Part shown: positions 1 through 8,402 of the stretch, piece after piece
Layout of the letters: every line of letters begins with the position of its first letter
Numbering within the stretch: position 1 is the stretch's first letter
Source: Bacillota bacterium
GTDB lineage: Bacteria > Bacillota_I > Bacilli_A > Erysipelotrichales > Coprobacillaceae
Direction: 5' to 3'
Assembly (NCBI GenBank): GCA_030540195.1
Contig: JAUNWT010000013.1
Coordinates: forward strand, 1-40,510
Length of the DNA: 40,510 bases
Made by a program: the position numbers and the translations under genes
The notes under the pieces: generated by a model
The model's database searches: none
The model's input: only the letters and a program-made list of their open reading frames with translations
What the model was told of the DNA's origin: nothing

Positions 1-91
1 AAGCCTTATCATTAAGTTAATTATTTTTTGTCCAACAAAGTCGGTTCAGTATAGTTATTCCGGATTTTTATAAATTAAAGGAGGTATTATT

Positions 92-280
92 ATGGCTAAT
101 GTGATTATTGTTTTATTAATTGTTGCCTATTGTGCATGGGTCATCTATACACATTTCTTTAGAAAGAAAGATGGACACAAGTGTAGTGGTATTTGTGCAG
201 GGTGTAGTCAATGTTCATCTCCTTTAGATGATTATTATAAAGATCAAAAGAAAATGAAAGAGAGACATAATCATGGGTAA
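92..280 (+). CDS. FeoB-associated Cys-rich membrane protein
   Basis: Small protein of 62 residues with one N-terminal membrane segment (about residues 3-20), a basic stretch, and the cysteine cluster CSGICAGCSQC near residues 31-41, followed by a charged tail. This layout is typical of the FeoB-associated Cys-rich proteins usually encoded just after feoB. They are thought to help ferrous iron uptake at the cytoplasmic face, but their exact role is unproven. The ribosome binding site AAAGGAGG lies 8-10 bases before the ATG. feoB would be expected just left of the window, which starts too late to show it. The first eight residues are the same as those of the protein at 399. Confidence 0.8.
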   Translation: MANVIIVLLIVAYCAWVIYTHFFRKKDGHKCSGICAGCSQCSSPLDDYYKDQKKMKERHNHG

Positions 281-386
281 TGTAAGTGGTTCGACTTTCT
301 ATATGTTTTTAGGAGTACTTGTTATTTATTTAATAGGTGTTTCTATTTACACACTTATTCAAAAAATTAAAAAGAAAAGAAAATAA
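273..386 (+). CDS. Small single-pass membrane protein, 37 residues
   Basis: A 37-residue frame that overlaps the end of the preceding gene by 8 bases, which suggests translational coupling. The protein begins MGNVSGSTFYMF, has one hydrophobic segment at about residues 9-29 and ends in a strongly basic tail (KKKRK), so it should sit in the membrane with its C-terminus inside. It has no cysteines. It lies between two Cys-rich FeoB-associated proteins and ends 12 bases before the next start, so it is probably part of the same operon. Function is unknown. The support is position, overlap and the clean TM-plus-basic-tail design. Confidence 0.6.
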   Translation: MGNVSGSTFYMFLGVLVIYLIGVSIYTLIQKIKKKRK

Positions 387-398
387 CAGGAGGTAATT

Positions 399-752
399 AT
401 GGCTAATGTTATTATCGTTCTTGTATTAGTTGTGGTTGTTTTAATTGCTTTAAAATCAACAAGAAAACACATGAAAGGTGAAAGTTCTTGTTGTGGCGGT
501 GGTGGAGAAATCTATCAAGCATTAGAGGATAAAAAATTAGACAATCCAATTATTAAAGAAAATGTATTTAAAATTAAAGGAATGACATGTCAACATTGTG
601 TGGCTAATGTCACTAAAGCAATCAATGCAGTTGATGGGGTTAGTGCTCAAGTTAATCTAAAAAAAGAAGAAGCACATGTTGTTTATGATCGTGAAGTGGA
701 TGATCAAAAAATTATAAGCGCTATACAACAAGCTGGATATGATGTCAAGTAG
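399..752 (+). CDS. FeoB-associated-type membrane protein fused to an HMA metal-binding domain
   Basis: 117 residues. The N-terminus (residues 1-17) is one membrane segment beginning MANVIIVL, the same start as the protein at 92. It is followed by a basic loop and the pair SSCCGGGG (about residues 29-36), a reduced form of the FeoB-associated Cys cluster. From about residue 52 to the end is a heavy-metal-associated (HMA) domain with the metal site GMTCQHC (residues 60-66), as found in copper chaperones and the N-termini of copper ATPases. The fusion would tether a metal-binding domain to the membrane beside an iron transporter. Metal specificity cannot be told from the sequence. The ribosome binding site is AGGAGG. 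A hairpin terminator starts at the stop codon and ends the operon. Confidence 0.8.
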   Translation: MANVIIVLVLVVVVLIALKSTRKHMKGESSCCGGGGEIYQALEDKKLDNPIIKENVFKIKGMTCQHCVANVTKAINAVDGVSAQVNLKKEEAHVVYDREVDDQKIISAIQQAGYDVK

Positions 753-777
753 GGAAGAAGAAATTCTTCCCTTTTTT
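752..777 (+). terminator. Intrinsic terminator after the Feo-associated genes
   Basis: Perfect 8-bp stem GGGAAGAA / TTCTTCCC (752-759 and 764-771) with a GAAA tetraloop and a run of six T. Confidence 0.9.
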
Positions 778-807
778 CATATTTTGAAAAAAATACTGAT
801 AAAACGG

Positions 808-836
808 TTGCAAAACTTGTCTATACATGATAGTAT
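808..836 (+). promoter_or_regulatory. Promoter of the surface protein gene
   Basis: TTGCAA (808-813), 17-bp spacer, TAGTAT (831-836), about 80 bases before the start codon at 919. The spacer and the bases just after the -10 box hold an operator-like inverted repeat. Confidence 0.5.
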
Positions 837-854
837 ACAACTTGTATAGACAAG
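816..854 (+). promoter_or_regulatory. Operator-like inverted repeat over the promoter
   Basis: Perfect 12-bp arms CTTGTCTATACA (816-827) and TGTATAGACAAG (843-854) around a 15-bp centre. The right half also reads as a nearly self-complementary 14-mer, CTTGTATAGACAAG. TTGTATAGACAA-like sites are typical of GntR/HutC-family repressors such as TreR. One arm lies between -35 and -10 and the other just after -10, as a repressor site would. The cognate regulator is not identifiable in the window. Confidence 0.5.
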
Positions 855-918
855 AGATAACTTAACAGTTATAGATTGTTTTTTGTAGTCTTAAATTATA
901 TGGGGAAAAGGTGAGAAT

Positions 919-2325
919 ATGAAAACAAAAAAATTGTTAGTGACATGTTTATTATTAGTTATGATTATTTGTACAGGTACATGTACAGTAGAAGCGTTAG
1001 AATATCAAGAAAGTGAAACAACTTTTATTGATGAAGGGGGAAACTATTCGCTTTATTATATTTTGAATCATTTTAATCATTTTGTAAGAACAGATGTTGA
1101 TGCAGGGCACACAATTGGGGCAGTCGCTGTTGGTGGAAAAGCTAATTATGATCGTGGGAATGGGAAACAAGAATATAAACAAACAACAAGTAGTTATATG
1201 AAAGGAACGATTACGAAGATTGTTTCAGATGGTTATTTTAAAAACTTATATGTAGGAGAAATAAATAAAACAAATACTTTTTATCATCAAAATGAAGCAC
1301 ATACATTTATTAGTAAAAATGATTGTTATCTTGATTTTGATCAAGCCTTTGATTCTATAAAAAAGGAAGCAAACTCATTTATAGGGGCAGGTGATTATAA
1401 AATTACATTGGATGATTTAGATCATGTTTCTAATACAAATACGACATTTGAAGGGGAGCATTGGAGCTTAGCAAGGATAAATGAATGTGAAAAATCTAAA
1501 GTGATTCTTACAGTGGATGCTCAATATTCTTATGAATTTGAAGATGGTGTATTAAATTCAATTGATCGAGTTATTACCAATTATACTGCAAATAAGGAAA
1601 CAATGGATGATATTAGTCATCAGGAAGTTATGTTGATTTCTAATGATCGAGGAAGTATTAAAATACCTTATGTAAGAACACTCATTAATGGAAATGAAAA
1701 GGTTATTGAAAATACAAGTGAATGGGGAGATGGGACAAGTTTTGTTTATATGTTACCAAACGCTACAGAAGTAACAACAAATATTTCTCAACAACATATT
1801 GGACATATTGTGGCACCCAATGCTTATTTACATGAAATGAATGGAAATGTAAATGGATGTTTTGTTGTAAATAAATTACAAATACTTACAAATGTCAATG
1901 GTGGTGCAAGTGAATCACACATGTTTCCTTATCATGGACAAAGAATAAAAAATGATACTTCAAAACCTGAAGACGATACACATAGAAAACGAGATCCAAA
2001 AGAAAATGATAAGTTAAATAAAGAATCTACATCCAATGATTCACAAGAAAATAATGATTTAAAAACCAAATCAACAATACAAGAAAATACATCAACAAAT
2101 AATGAAATTATTTTAAATAAAGAAGAATTAAAAACAAACACATCTCATACACTAAACACTCCAATTGATTCTTCAAATAATGAAGTTGTTGTTGAAAATA
2201 AAAAACAAACAAATGTTAAGCAAAAGGATTCTGTAAAAACAGGTGATGATACACATTTATTCATGTATGTTTTATTAGAGTTACTTGCTTTTGTTGGTAT
2301 TGTTTCTTTAAGAAAGAAGGCGTAA
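919..2325 (+). CDS. Wall-anchored surface protein with a choice-of-anchor-A-like domain
   Basis: 468 residues. It has an N-terminal signal peptide (residues 1-26), then a region of about 300 residues with the pattern of the choice-of-anchor A / putative adhesive domain: an early block ending AVAVGGKANYDRG and a late block IVAPNAYLHEMNGNVNGCFV followed by GGASESH. Residues about 340-430 are a low-complexity, Asn/Lys/Thr/Ser-rich stalk. The C-terminus has SVKTGDD, a hydrophobic segment and RKK, which is a sortase sorting signal with a non-canonical VKTGD in place of LPxTG. It is probably an adhesin or wall protein displayed on the surface; the ligand is unknown. It is transcribed alone from an operator-bearing promoter and ends at a bidirectional terminator. 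Confidence 0.75.
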   Translation: MKTKKLLVTCLLLVMIICTGTCTVEALEYQESETTFIDEGGNYSLYYILNHFNHFVRTDVDAGHTIGAVAVGGKANYDRGNGKQEYKQTTSSYMKGTITKIVSDGYFKNLYVGEINKTNTFYHQNEAHTFISKNDCYLDFDQAFDSIKKEANSFIGAGDYKITLDDLDHVSNTNTTFEGEHWSLARINECEKSKVILTVDAQYSYEFEDGVLNSIDRVITNYTANKETMDDISHQEVMLISNDRGSIKIPYVRTLINGNEKVIENTSEWGDGTSFVYMLPNATEVTTNISQQHIGHIVAPNAYLHEMNGNVNGCFVVNKLQILTNVNGGASESHMFPYHGQRIKNDTSKPEDDTHRKRDPKENDKLNKESTSNDSQENNDLKTKSTIQENTSTNNEIILNKEELKTNTSHTLNTPIDSSNNEVVVENKKQTNVKQKDSVKTGDDTHLFMYVLLELLAFVGIVSLRKKA

Positions 2326-2354
2326 AAAAAGAGAATTGAATTCAATTCTCTTTT
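2324..2354. terminator. Bidirectional terminator
   Basis: Perfect 20-base palindrome GAGAATTGAATTCAATTCTC (2331-2350) flanked by seven A on the left and TTTT on the right. It serves the surface protein (+) and the convergent DUF4240 gene (-). Confidence 0.8.
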
Positions 2355-2357
2355 CTT

Positions 2358-2789
2358 CTACCAATATTTGGTATTGCTTTTTGTTTTAATATTATATTTT
2401 GGTGTATGTGGATATTTTTCAATAGGTTTCTTATTTTTTAATGACCATGCTTTGGCTGGAAGTGTTAAAAGTGTAGGACATTTTAACTCACCATCCATAG
2501 GTTTGATTAAAGAAATAATATCATGATAATATTTGTTTCCATTTGTTAGAACATAAGCTCTTTGGTTTAAGAAATCTTCATCACTTACTTGATCTTGTTG
2601 AATGCTGTTTTCTAGAATTTCTTTACGATCTAACTGATAAAGAAATTCAGACATTAAATCATGAAAATCAAAAATATATTTATCATTATGATCTATTAAA
2701 AATTGTAAAATGGGTTCAAAAACTTGATCCTCATTTTCATTGTTCCAATCACCTTTTTTTAATATTCCCCAAAAAGAATTTTTAAACAT
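2358..2789 (-). CDS. DUF4240-like protein
   Basis: 143 residues, soluble, acidic in the first half and basic at the end. The N-terminal FKNSFWGILKK and the later VSDEDFLNQRAYVLTNGNKYYHDII (written here in two parts: VSDEDFLNQRAY and VLTNGNKYYHDII, about residues 68-92) fit the DUF4240 pattern, where an FW start precedes a SDDxFxxFRxWLIxxG block. The molecular function of the family is unknown. It starts 43 bases after the stop of the PBP gene on the same strand, so it may be co-transcribed. A GGTGAT ribosome binding site precedes the ATG. Family assignment is by eye and moderate. Confidence 0.55.
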   Translation of the reverse strand: MFKNSFWGILKKGDWNNENEDQVFEPILQFLIDHNDKYIFDFHDLMSEFLYQLDRKEILENSIQQDQVSDEDFLNQRAYVLTNGNKYYHDIISLIKPMDGELKCPTLLTLPAKAWSLKNKKPIEKYPHTPKYNIKTKSNTKYW

Positions 2790-2832
2790 TTTTCATCACC
2801 ATGGCTTATTTTATAGGATAATGAAAAATATA

Positions 2833-4707
2833 TCAAGGAGTCCCTTTCCTAAACCAATAAACAATCCCGTTTTCATCAAATTCACCAGATAAAGGATTAA
2901 TAGAAATCGCATTTAATTTAGAAGTAGGATAATACCATGCTTCTTTTTTTATATGTTTGTTTAAAAAAGAAATGGACACATCCTTTGTGATTGTTTTTTC
3001 TTCACTTTGTTCCATCTTACGATTATCATCATAACCAACCCAACCAGTAATTAAGATATTAGGATTATAAGCTACAATTAAATTATCATAATCAGTACTT
3101 CCTGTTTTACAAGCAACGGTATATTTTGTTTGATAGTTCGCCATGGTGGCACTTAAATAAGTAGAAAATTGCTTATTGAAAGTTCCTGTTAATAATTGAC
3201 TTAAAATAAGACAACTTTCTTTATTAAGGTTTTGTGTTCTTTTGTTTTTATGCTGATAAATAAGATTCCCTTGATGATCTGTTATTTTTTCAATCGTATA
3301 AATAGGTTGATATTTTCCTGTAGAAGCAATATTACAATAAATATTAGAAAGATTATAAATATTAGTATTAACAGTACCTAAAGCTAAAGAAGCATTGTTT
3401 TTAGCTTTAATATGATAATTTCTTAAAAAGTTATAGAGATTTTCTGTACCTAAGAAAAGATGGGTTTTGACAGCATAGATATTATCGCTTACGGCGATGG
3501 CTTGTGCTAAAGTAATATCTTTATAAGCATATTTTTGATGAAAGTTAGAAGGTGAATAGGTTGTTTGATTTTCTAGTTTAAAAGTTGTGGGTTCACATAA
3601 AAAAGAGGTTGTAGGATTAAAGCCATTTTCTAATGCAAGATAATAAAGTAAAGGTTTCATGGTACTTCCAATTTGTCGATTGGCATGAAGGGCACGATTG
3701 TATTGAGATTTGGAATAATCTTTTCCACCAAGTAAAGCTTGAAGCTGACTTGTTTTAGGATTTACTATCGTAAAAGCACATTGGAGGTCACTTTGAATAT
3801 CTTTTTCTTTAATTAATTGATTTAAAGTATCTTGGTACTCTTGATGGAAAGAAGTATAAATATTTAAACCTTTATTTAAGTATTGATTATTATAATACCC
3901 TAAGTCTTCGAGTTCTTGTAAGACGGTATCTTTGTAATAATAGGTTGACATATTTTCATTAAGAGAATGTTCTTTTGCGAGATTAAGTGTTTGTTTTTTA
4001 GTAGCTTCTAAAACACTTTTGGTAATCACATTGTTTTCATACATCGCATTTAATACCAGTGCTTGTCTTTGTTTAGCTTTTTTTTCATGGAGTAAAGGAG
4101 AATAATATTGAGGACCATTGACGACGCCCGCTAACATACTTGCTTCATTTAAAGTAAGTTCACTCGCTTTTTTCTTATAAAAATATTGAGCAGCATTTTC
4201 GATACCATAGATGCCATGACCAAAGTAAACATTATTGACATAGCCTTCTAATATTTTATCTTTTGATAAATGGGTTTCTAATTGTAAAGTAAAGAAAGCT
4301 TCTTTAACTTTACGAGACCAGGTTTTTTCATTCGTGAGATAAAGAAGCCGAGCATATTGTTGGGTAATAGTACTTGCTCCTTGGGAATTTTTTCTTTTTA
4401 TGACATTTGTTTTTATTGCCCGGGAAATTCCGACATAATCAAAGCCATGATGTTGATAAAAACGTTTATCTTCAATGGAAATAATAGCGTTTAAAAAATA
4501 TGGACTGACATTTTCTAAAGAAACATATTGTCCACTATAGTTGTTAATACTTTGATAAAAGATTTCATTTTGATCATCATAAAGCTTTATGTAACGATCT
4601 TTATTTAATTCAGGTTCACCAACACAAAAAGCAACAAGGTACATCAACAATAAAAAAGTTAATAAACCAGCTAAACAATAAACAATTCTCTTTATAAAAC
4701 GTATCAT
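2833..4707 (-). CDS. Class A penicillin-binding protein (PBP1A-type)
   Basis: 624 residues. One N-terminal membrane anchor (8-29), then a GT51 transglycosylase domain with the catalytic Glu79 in EDKRFYQHHG, the QGASTITQQ motif (109-117) and the KILEGYVNNVYFG block. A transpeptidase domain follows with SxxK at 348-351 (STMK), SDN at 407-409 and KTGS at 534-537. It polymerises and cross-links peptidoglycan outside the membrane. All catalytic motifs of both activities are present. There is no long C-terminal extension, so it is compact compared with Bacillus PBP1. It is divergent from the DUF1934 gene. A GGTGAT ribosome binding site lies just before the ATG. Confidence 0.93.
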   Translation of the reverse strand: MIRFIKRIVYCLAGLLTFLLLMYLVAFCVGEPELNKDRYIKLYDDQNEIFYQSINNYSGQYVSLENVSPYFLNAIISIEDKRFYQHHGFDYVGISRAIKTNVIKRKNSQGASTITQQYARLLYLTNEKTWSRKVKEAFFTLQLETHLSKDKILEGYVNNVYFGHGIYGIENAAQYFYKKKASELTLNEASMLAGVVNGPQYYSPLLHEKKAKQRQALVLNAMYENNVITKSVLEATKKQTLNLAKEHSLNENMSTYYYKDTVLQELEDLGYYNNQYLNKGLNIYTSFHQEYQDTLNQLIKEKDIQSDLQCAFTIVNPKTSQLQALLGGKDYSKSQYNRALHANRQIGSTMKPLLYYLALENGFNPTTSFLCEPTTFKLENQTTYSPSNFHQKYAYKDITLAQAIAVSDNIYAVKTHLFLGTENLYNFLRNYHIKAKNNASLALGTVNTNIYNLSNIYCNIASTGKYQPIYTIEKITDHQGNLIYQHKNKRTQNLNKESCLILSQLLTGTFNKQFSTYLSATMANYQTKYTVACKTGSTDYDNLIVAYNPNILITGWVGYDDNRKMEQSEEKTITKDVSISFLNKHIKKEAWYYPTSKLNAISINPLSGEFDENGIVYWFRKGTP

Positions 4708-4737
4708 AGTATCACCGATTTTATTCTTTCCATTTTA

Positions 4738-4746
4738 TGGTATAAT
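4738..4746 (+). promoter_or_regulatory. Extended -10 promoter of the DUF1934-cls operon
   Basis: TGG-TATAAT, an extended -10 element ending at 4746. The -35 region is poor. Transcription would begin near 4753, after the first possible ATG (4747), so translation must start at the ATG at 4762. The mRNA leader is then only about 10 bases, holding little more than GGTGAT. Confidence 0.6.
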
Positions 4747-4761
4747 ATGCACGGTGATAGA

Positions 4762-5160
4762 ATGAAAAAGAAGATAAAAGTAAATTATAAAAGTATTTTT
4801 AAATATGATGATCATCATGAAACAGTTCAATTTAAAAGTGATGGAACTTATGAAAAAGGTTTTGAAAAAGAAAGATTTGTTTTTTATAACAATGATCAAA
4901 AGATAGAAATTGTTTTAAAAGGAAATGAAATGACATTAGTGAATGGTCCTTCATTACTTAATCTATCTTATCATCGAAAGATAGGAAATCATTATCATAC
5001 AGAATATGGAATGATCGAACTTTTTACAGAACTTATTACAATGGAACATGATCGTTATTTAAAAGTGAAGTATATTTTAAGTGATGGACATCAACAATTA
5101 AGTGAAGTTTATCTTATGATGAAATATGATTTTTATGGAGAAGAAAATGAAGCAATCTAA
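4762..5160 (+). CDS. DUF1934 family protein (YwiB-like)
   Basis: 132 residues, predicted soluble, rich in beta strands (alternating hydrophobic and charged residues). It resembles the DUF1934/YwiB family, a small lipocalin-like beta-barrel of unknown function. The placement beside cls, argS and rpoE parallels the ywiB/ywiE/argS/rpoE neighbourhood of Bacillus subtilis, which strengthens the call. An upstream in-frame ATG at 4747 lies directly after the -10 box and would not be on the transcript, so the ATG at 4762 was chosen. The end overlaps the cardiolipin synthase start by 14 bases, implying coupled translation. Confidence 0.7.
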   Translation: MKKKIKVNYKSIFKYDDHHETVQFKSDGTYEKGFEKERFVFYNNDQKIEIVLKGNEMTLVNGPSLLNLSYHRKIGNHYHTEYGMIELFTELITMEHDRYLKVKYILSDGHQQLSEVYLMMKYDFYGEENEAI

Positions 5161-6652
5161 AAAGTTATTAATGAATAAAATATTGTTTTCAGGGTTATTG
5201 ATCTTAGCACAATTAATTGTTGTGTTTGTAGCCTTTCTAACAATACATAGATCATCAAGATTTTTAGTTTATTTATTTAAACTCATCAGTATTTTAGCCG
5301 CTTTATATATTATTAATAAAGATGATGCTAGTGCTTATAAGATTACTTGGCTTGTTTTAATTGCGGCAGTTCCTTTTGTTGGCGGTGTTCTTTATTTATT
5401 TTTAGGAGATAAAAAACCAAGTCAAAGATTACAACTTGCTTTTTTAAAACAAATAAAAAATCAACGTATTATTGAAAATGATATTATTGAAGAAGTAGAG
5501 GATCCTTTTGTAAAAGGACAAATGAATTATTTAAATCAACAAAGATATCCAACGTATTATGGACAAGGGGTAAAGTATTTTTCTTTAGGAGATGAAGCCT
5601 ATGAGCCTTTATTAGAAGCTTTAAGAAATGCTAAAAAATTTATTTTTATGCAATTCTTTATCGTTGATGAAGGAAAGATGCTTCATAGTGTTTTAGAAAT
5701 CTTAAAACAAAAAGTCCAAGAAGGTGTAGAAGTACGCTTTATGTATGATGATGTAGGTTCACTTACAATGTTACCACGTCATTATTACCGTCAATTAGAA
5801 AAGATGGGAATACAAAGTGTAGCTTTCAATCCTTTTGTCCCTTTTTTATCACTTGCAATGAACAACCGTGATCATAAAAAAATCGTTGTCGTTGATGGAG
5901 AAGTTGGTTTTAGTGGAGGTTTTAACTTAGCGGATGAGTATATTAATCAAAGAGTTAAATACGGGCATTGGAAAGATTCAGGACTTATGATTCATGGAGA
6001 AGCGGTCAATTCTTTAACGAAGATGTTTTTAGAATCATGGAATGTCGCGAAAAATAGCGAAGAAGATTATGAAAAATATTATGTTCATGAAGAAAATAAA
6101 GAAAGTGATGGATTTGTTGTTCCTTATGGAGATTCACCTTTAGATGATGAAAATGTTGGGGAAAATGTGTATTTAAATATGATCAATCAAGCCCATGATT
6201 ATTTATATATTACAACCCCTTATCTTATTTTAGATGATAACTTACAAACAGCTTTGATCAATGCATCTAAAAGAGGGGTTGATGTACGTATTATTACACC
6301 GGGTATTCCTGATAAAAAAATTGTATTTAGAGTCACACGCTCTTATTATCAAACATTAATGAAACATGGAATTCGTATCTATGAATATACACCGGGATTT
6401 ATTCACGCTAAAAACTTTTTAGTCGATGATAAGTGTGCAACAGTAGGTACGATTAACTTAGATTATCGTAGTTTATATCTTCATTTTGAAAATGGAATTT
6501 ATGTTTATAAAAGTAAAATATTAAAAGATATTAAAGAGGATTTCTTAAAGACGGTTGAAGTTTGTCATGAGGTGACTTTAGAAGAAGTGATTACTGGTAA
6601 ATTTATGGGACGGTTTGAAGCCATTTTACGTGTAATTGCGCCATTACTTTAG
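5147..6652 (+). CDS. cls: Cardiolipin synthase
   Basis: 501 residues. Two N-terminal membrane segments (about 12-33 and 39-56) and a third at about 68-86, then two phospholipase-D domains with HKD motifs: H243-K245-D250 followed by GFSGGFN, and H420-K422-D427 followed by TVGTINLDYRS. It condenses two phosphatidylglycerol molecules into cardiolipin and glycerol at the membrane. Upstream in-frame ATGs exist at 5126 and 5135, but GGAGAA at 5137-5142 sits correctly for the ATG at 5147. It overlaps the DUF1934 gene and is its operon partner. No clear terminator follows. Confidence 0.92.
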   Translation: MKQSKKLLMNKILFSGLLILAQLIVVFVAFLTIHRSSRFLVYLFKLISILAALYIINKDDASAYKITWLVLIAAVPFVGGVLYLFLGDKKPSQRLQLAFLKQIKNQRIIENDIIEEVEDPFVKGQMNYLNQQRYPTYYGQGVKYFSLGDEAYEPLLEALRNAKKFIFMQFFIVDEGKMLHSVLEILKQKVQEGVEVRFMYDDVGSLTMLPRHYYRQLEKMGIQSVAFNPFVPFLSLAMNNRDHKKIVVVDGEVGFSGGFNLADEYINQRVKYGHWKDSGLMIHGEAVNSLTKMFLESWNVAKNSEEDYEKYYVHEENKESDGFVVPYGDSPLDDENVGENVYLNMINQAHDYLYITTPYLILDDNLQTALINASKRGVDVRIITPGIPDKKIVFRVTRSYYQTLMKHGIRIYEYTPGFIHAKNFLVDDKCATVGTINLDYRSLYLHFENGIYVYKSKILKDIKEDFLKTVEVCHEVTLEEVITGKFMGRFEAILRVIAPLL

Positions 6653-6662
6653 TTAAAAAACA

Positions 6663-6696
6663 TTGACTTTATGCACTCTTAATGGTAACGTATAAA
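6663..6696 (+). promoter_or_regulatory. Probable argS promoter
   Basis: TTGACT at 6663-6668, then TGG-TAACGT (6683-6691, 17-bp spacer) or TATAAA (6691-6696, 22-bp spacer). The -35 is good and the -10 uncertain. No T-box leader fits in the 76 bases between cls and argS. Confidence 0.45.
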
Positions 6697-6728
6697 CGAT
6701 TAAATATCTTTTTATAAGGAGGTAAAAA

Positions 6729-8390
6729 ATGGCTGTAAATAAAATTGAAATTGCATTAAAAGAAGCATTAAAAAAAGCAATGATCAAATGTAATTTCGTA
6801 GAAGATTATGAAATAGATCAAATCACAATAGAAATACCAAAAGAAAAGAGTCATGGTGATTATTCAACAAATATCGCTATGCAACTTACAAGATTACTTA
6901 GAAAGAATCCAAGAATGATTGCGGAAGAATTAATTGAAGCGATTGATAAAGAAGAAGCAAATATTGATTCTATTGAAATTGCAGGACCTGGATTCATTAA
7001 CATGTTTATGAAAAAAGATGCTTTAACTTCTATTATTAAAGAAGTATTAGAAGAAAAAGATGATTATGGAAAAAGTGATGCAGGAAAAGGAATTAAATAT
7101 AATGTTGAATTCGTTTCTGCCAATCCAACAGGAGATCTTCACTTAGGACATGCTAAAGGGGCAGCAGTAGGAGATAGTATTTGTCGTATTATGTCAGCTG
7201 CAGGATATGATGTTACTAGAGAATATTATATTAATGATGCAGGAAATCAAATTTATAACTTAGCTTTATCTTTATATGCAAGATATAGAGAAGCTTTTGG
7301 TTTAGATTTTGAATTACCTGAAGATGGGTATCATGGTCAAGATATTAAAGATATCGCTGTGAAAATTAAAGAAGAAGTTGGCGATAAATATTTAAATGCT
7401 GATCGTGATGAAATGATTGCTTTCTTTAGAAAAGAAGGAACTAAATTTGAATTACAAAAGATTAAAGATATTTTAGCTGAGTTTAGAGTTAAGTTTGATG
7501 TATGGTTCTCTGAAACTTCTTTATATGAAGAAAATAAAGTCGTTCCTACAATTGAAAAATTAAAAGAAAAAGGATTTACTTATGAAAAAGATGGGGCTTT
7601 ATGGTTCAAATCTACAGAATTTGGTGATGATAAAGACCGTGTCTTAATTAAATCTGATGGAAGTTATACGTATTTAACACCTGATATTGCTTATCATTTA
7701 AATAAATTAGATAGAGGTTATGAATATTTAGTAGATTTATTAGGAGCTGATCATCATGGTTATATCAATCGTATGAAAGCCGCAATTCAAGCTTTAGGTT
7801 ATAATAGTGATCAATTAAATATTGATATTCTACAAATGGTAAGAATGATGGAAAATGGTGAAGTCGTTAAAATGTCTAAACGTACAGGAAATGCCATTAC
7901 AATCAAAGATTTAATTGATGATATTGGTGTCGATGCTACACGTTATTTCTTTGCCGCAAAAGCAGCCAATACACCTTATGATTTCGATTTAACACTTGCT
8001 AAATCAAAATCAAATGATAACCCTGTTTATTATGCACAATATGCTCATGCAAGAATGTGTTCTATTTTAAGACAAGCAAAAGAAAATGATATTACAATTG
8101 CAGATCATTTTGAATTACTTGTAAATGATAAAGAAATGGCTTTATTAAAACATATTAATGAATTTAGAAATGAAATTGCGGATAGTGCAAAATCAAGAAG
8201 TCCACATAAAATCGCAAATTACATTCAAAGACTTGCACAATTATTCCATAGTTTCTATAATGATTGTTATGTAATAGATAAAGAAAATGTTGAATTATCA
8301 ATGCAACGTTTAGCTTTAGTAGAAGCAACACGTATTACTTTAAAAAATGCATTAAACTTAATTGGTGTTGAAGCACCTGAAAAAATGTAA
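6729..8390 (+). CDS. argS: Arginyl-tRNA synthetase
   Basis: 553 residues, the usual length for a bacterial class I ArgRS. It has an N-terminal Add1-type domain (about 1-110), the HIGH motif as HLGH (138-141) within ANPTGDLHLGHAKGA, the KMSK signature as KMSKRTG near residue 380, and a C-terminal helical anticodon-binding domain (DALR type) with the YAHAR and LVEATR segments. It charges tRNA-Arg with arginine. AAGGAGG at 6716-6722 precedes the ATG. It is followed 12 bases later by rpoE, as in many Firmicutes. Confidence 0.96.
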   Translation: MAVNKIEIALKEALKKAMIKCNFVEDYEIDQITIEIPKEKSHGDYSTNIAMQLTRLLRKNPRMIAEELIEAIDKEEANIDSIEIAGPGFINMFMKKDALTSIIKEVLEEKDDYGKSDAGKGIKYNVEFVSANPTGDLHLGHAKGAAVGDSICRIMSAAGYDVTREYYINDAGNQIYNLALSLYARYREAFGLDFELPEDGYHGQDIKDIAVKIKEEVGDKYLNADRDEMIAFFRKEGTKFELQKIKDILAEFRVKFDVWFSETSLYEENKVVPTIEKLKEKGFTYEKDGALWFKSTEFGDDKDRVLIKSDGSYTYLTPDIAYHLNKLDRGYEYLVDLLGADHHGYINRMKAAIQALGYNSDQLNIDILQMVRMMENGEVVKMSKRTGNAITIKDLIDDIGVDATRYFFAAKAANTPYDFDLTLAKSKSNDNPVYYAQYAHARMCSILRQAKENDITIADHFELLVNDKEMALLKHINEFRNEIADSAKSRSPHKIANYIQRLAQLFHSFYNDCYVIDKENVELSMQRLALVEATRITLKNALNLIGVEAPEKM

Positions 8391-8402
8391 GGAGAGATTA
8401 AG

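Noticed and set aside
1-90. Possible end of an upstream gene (feoB).
   Set aside because: Two frames reach a stop within the first 18 bases, but too little is visible to say which, or whether either, is coding.
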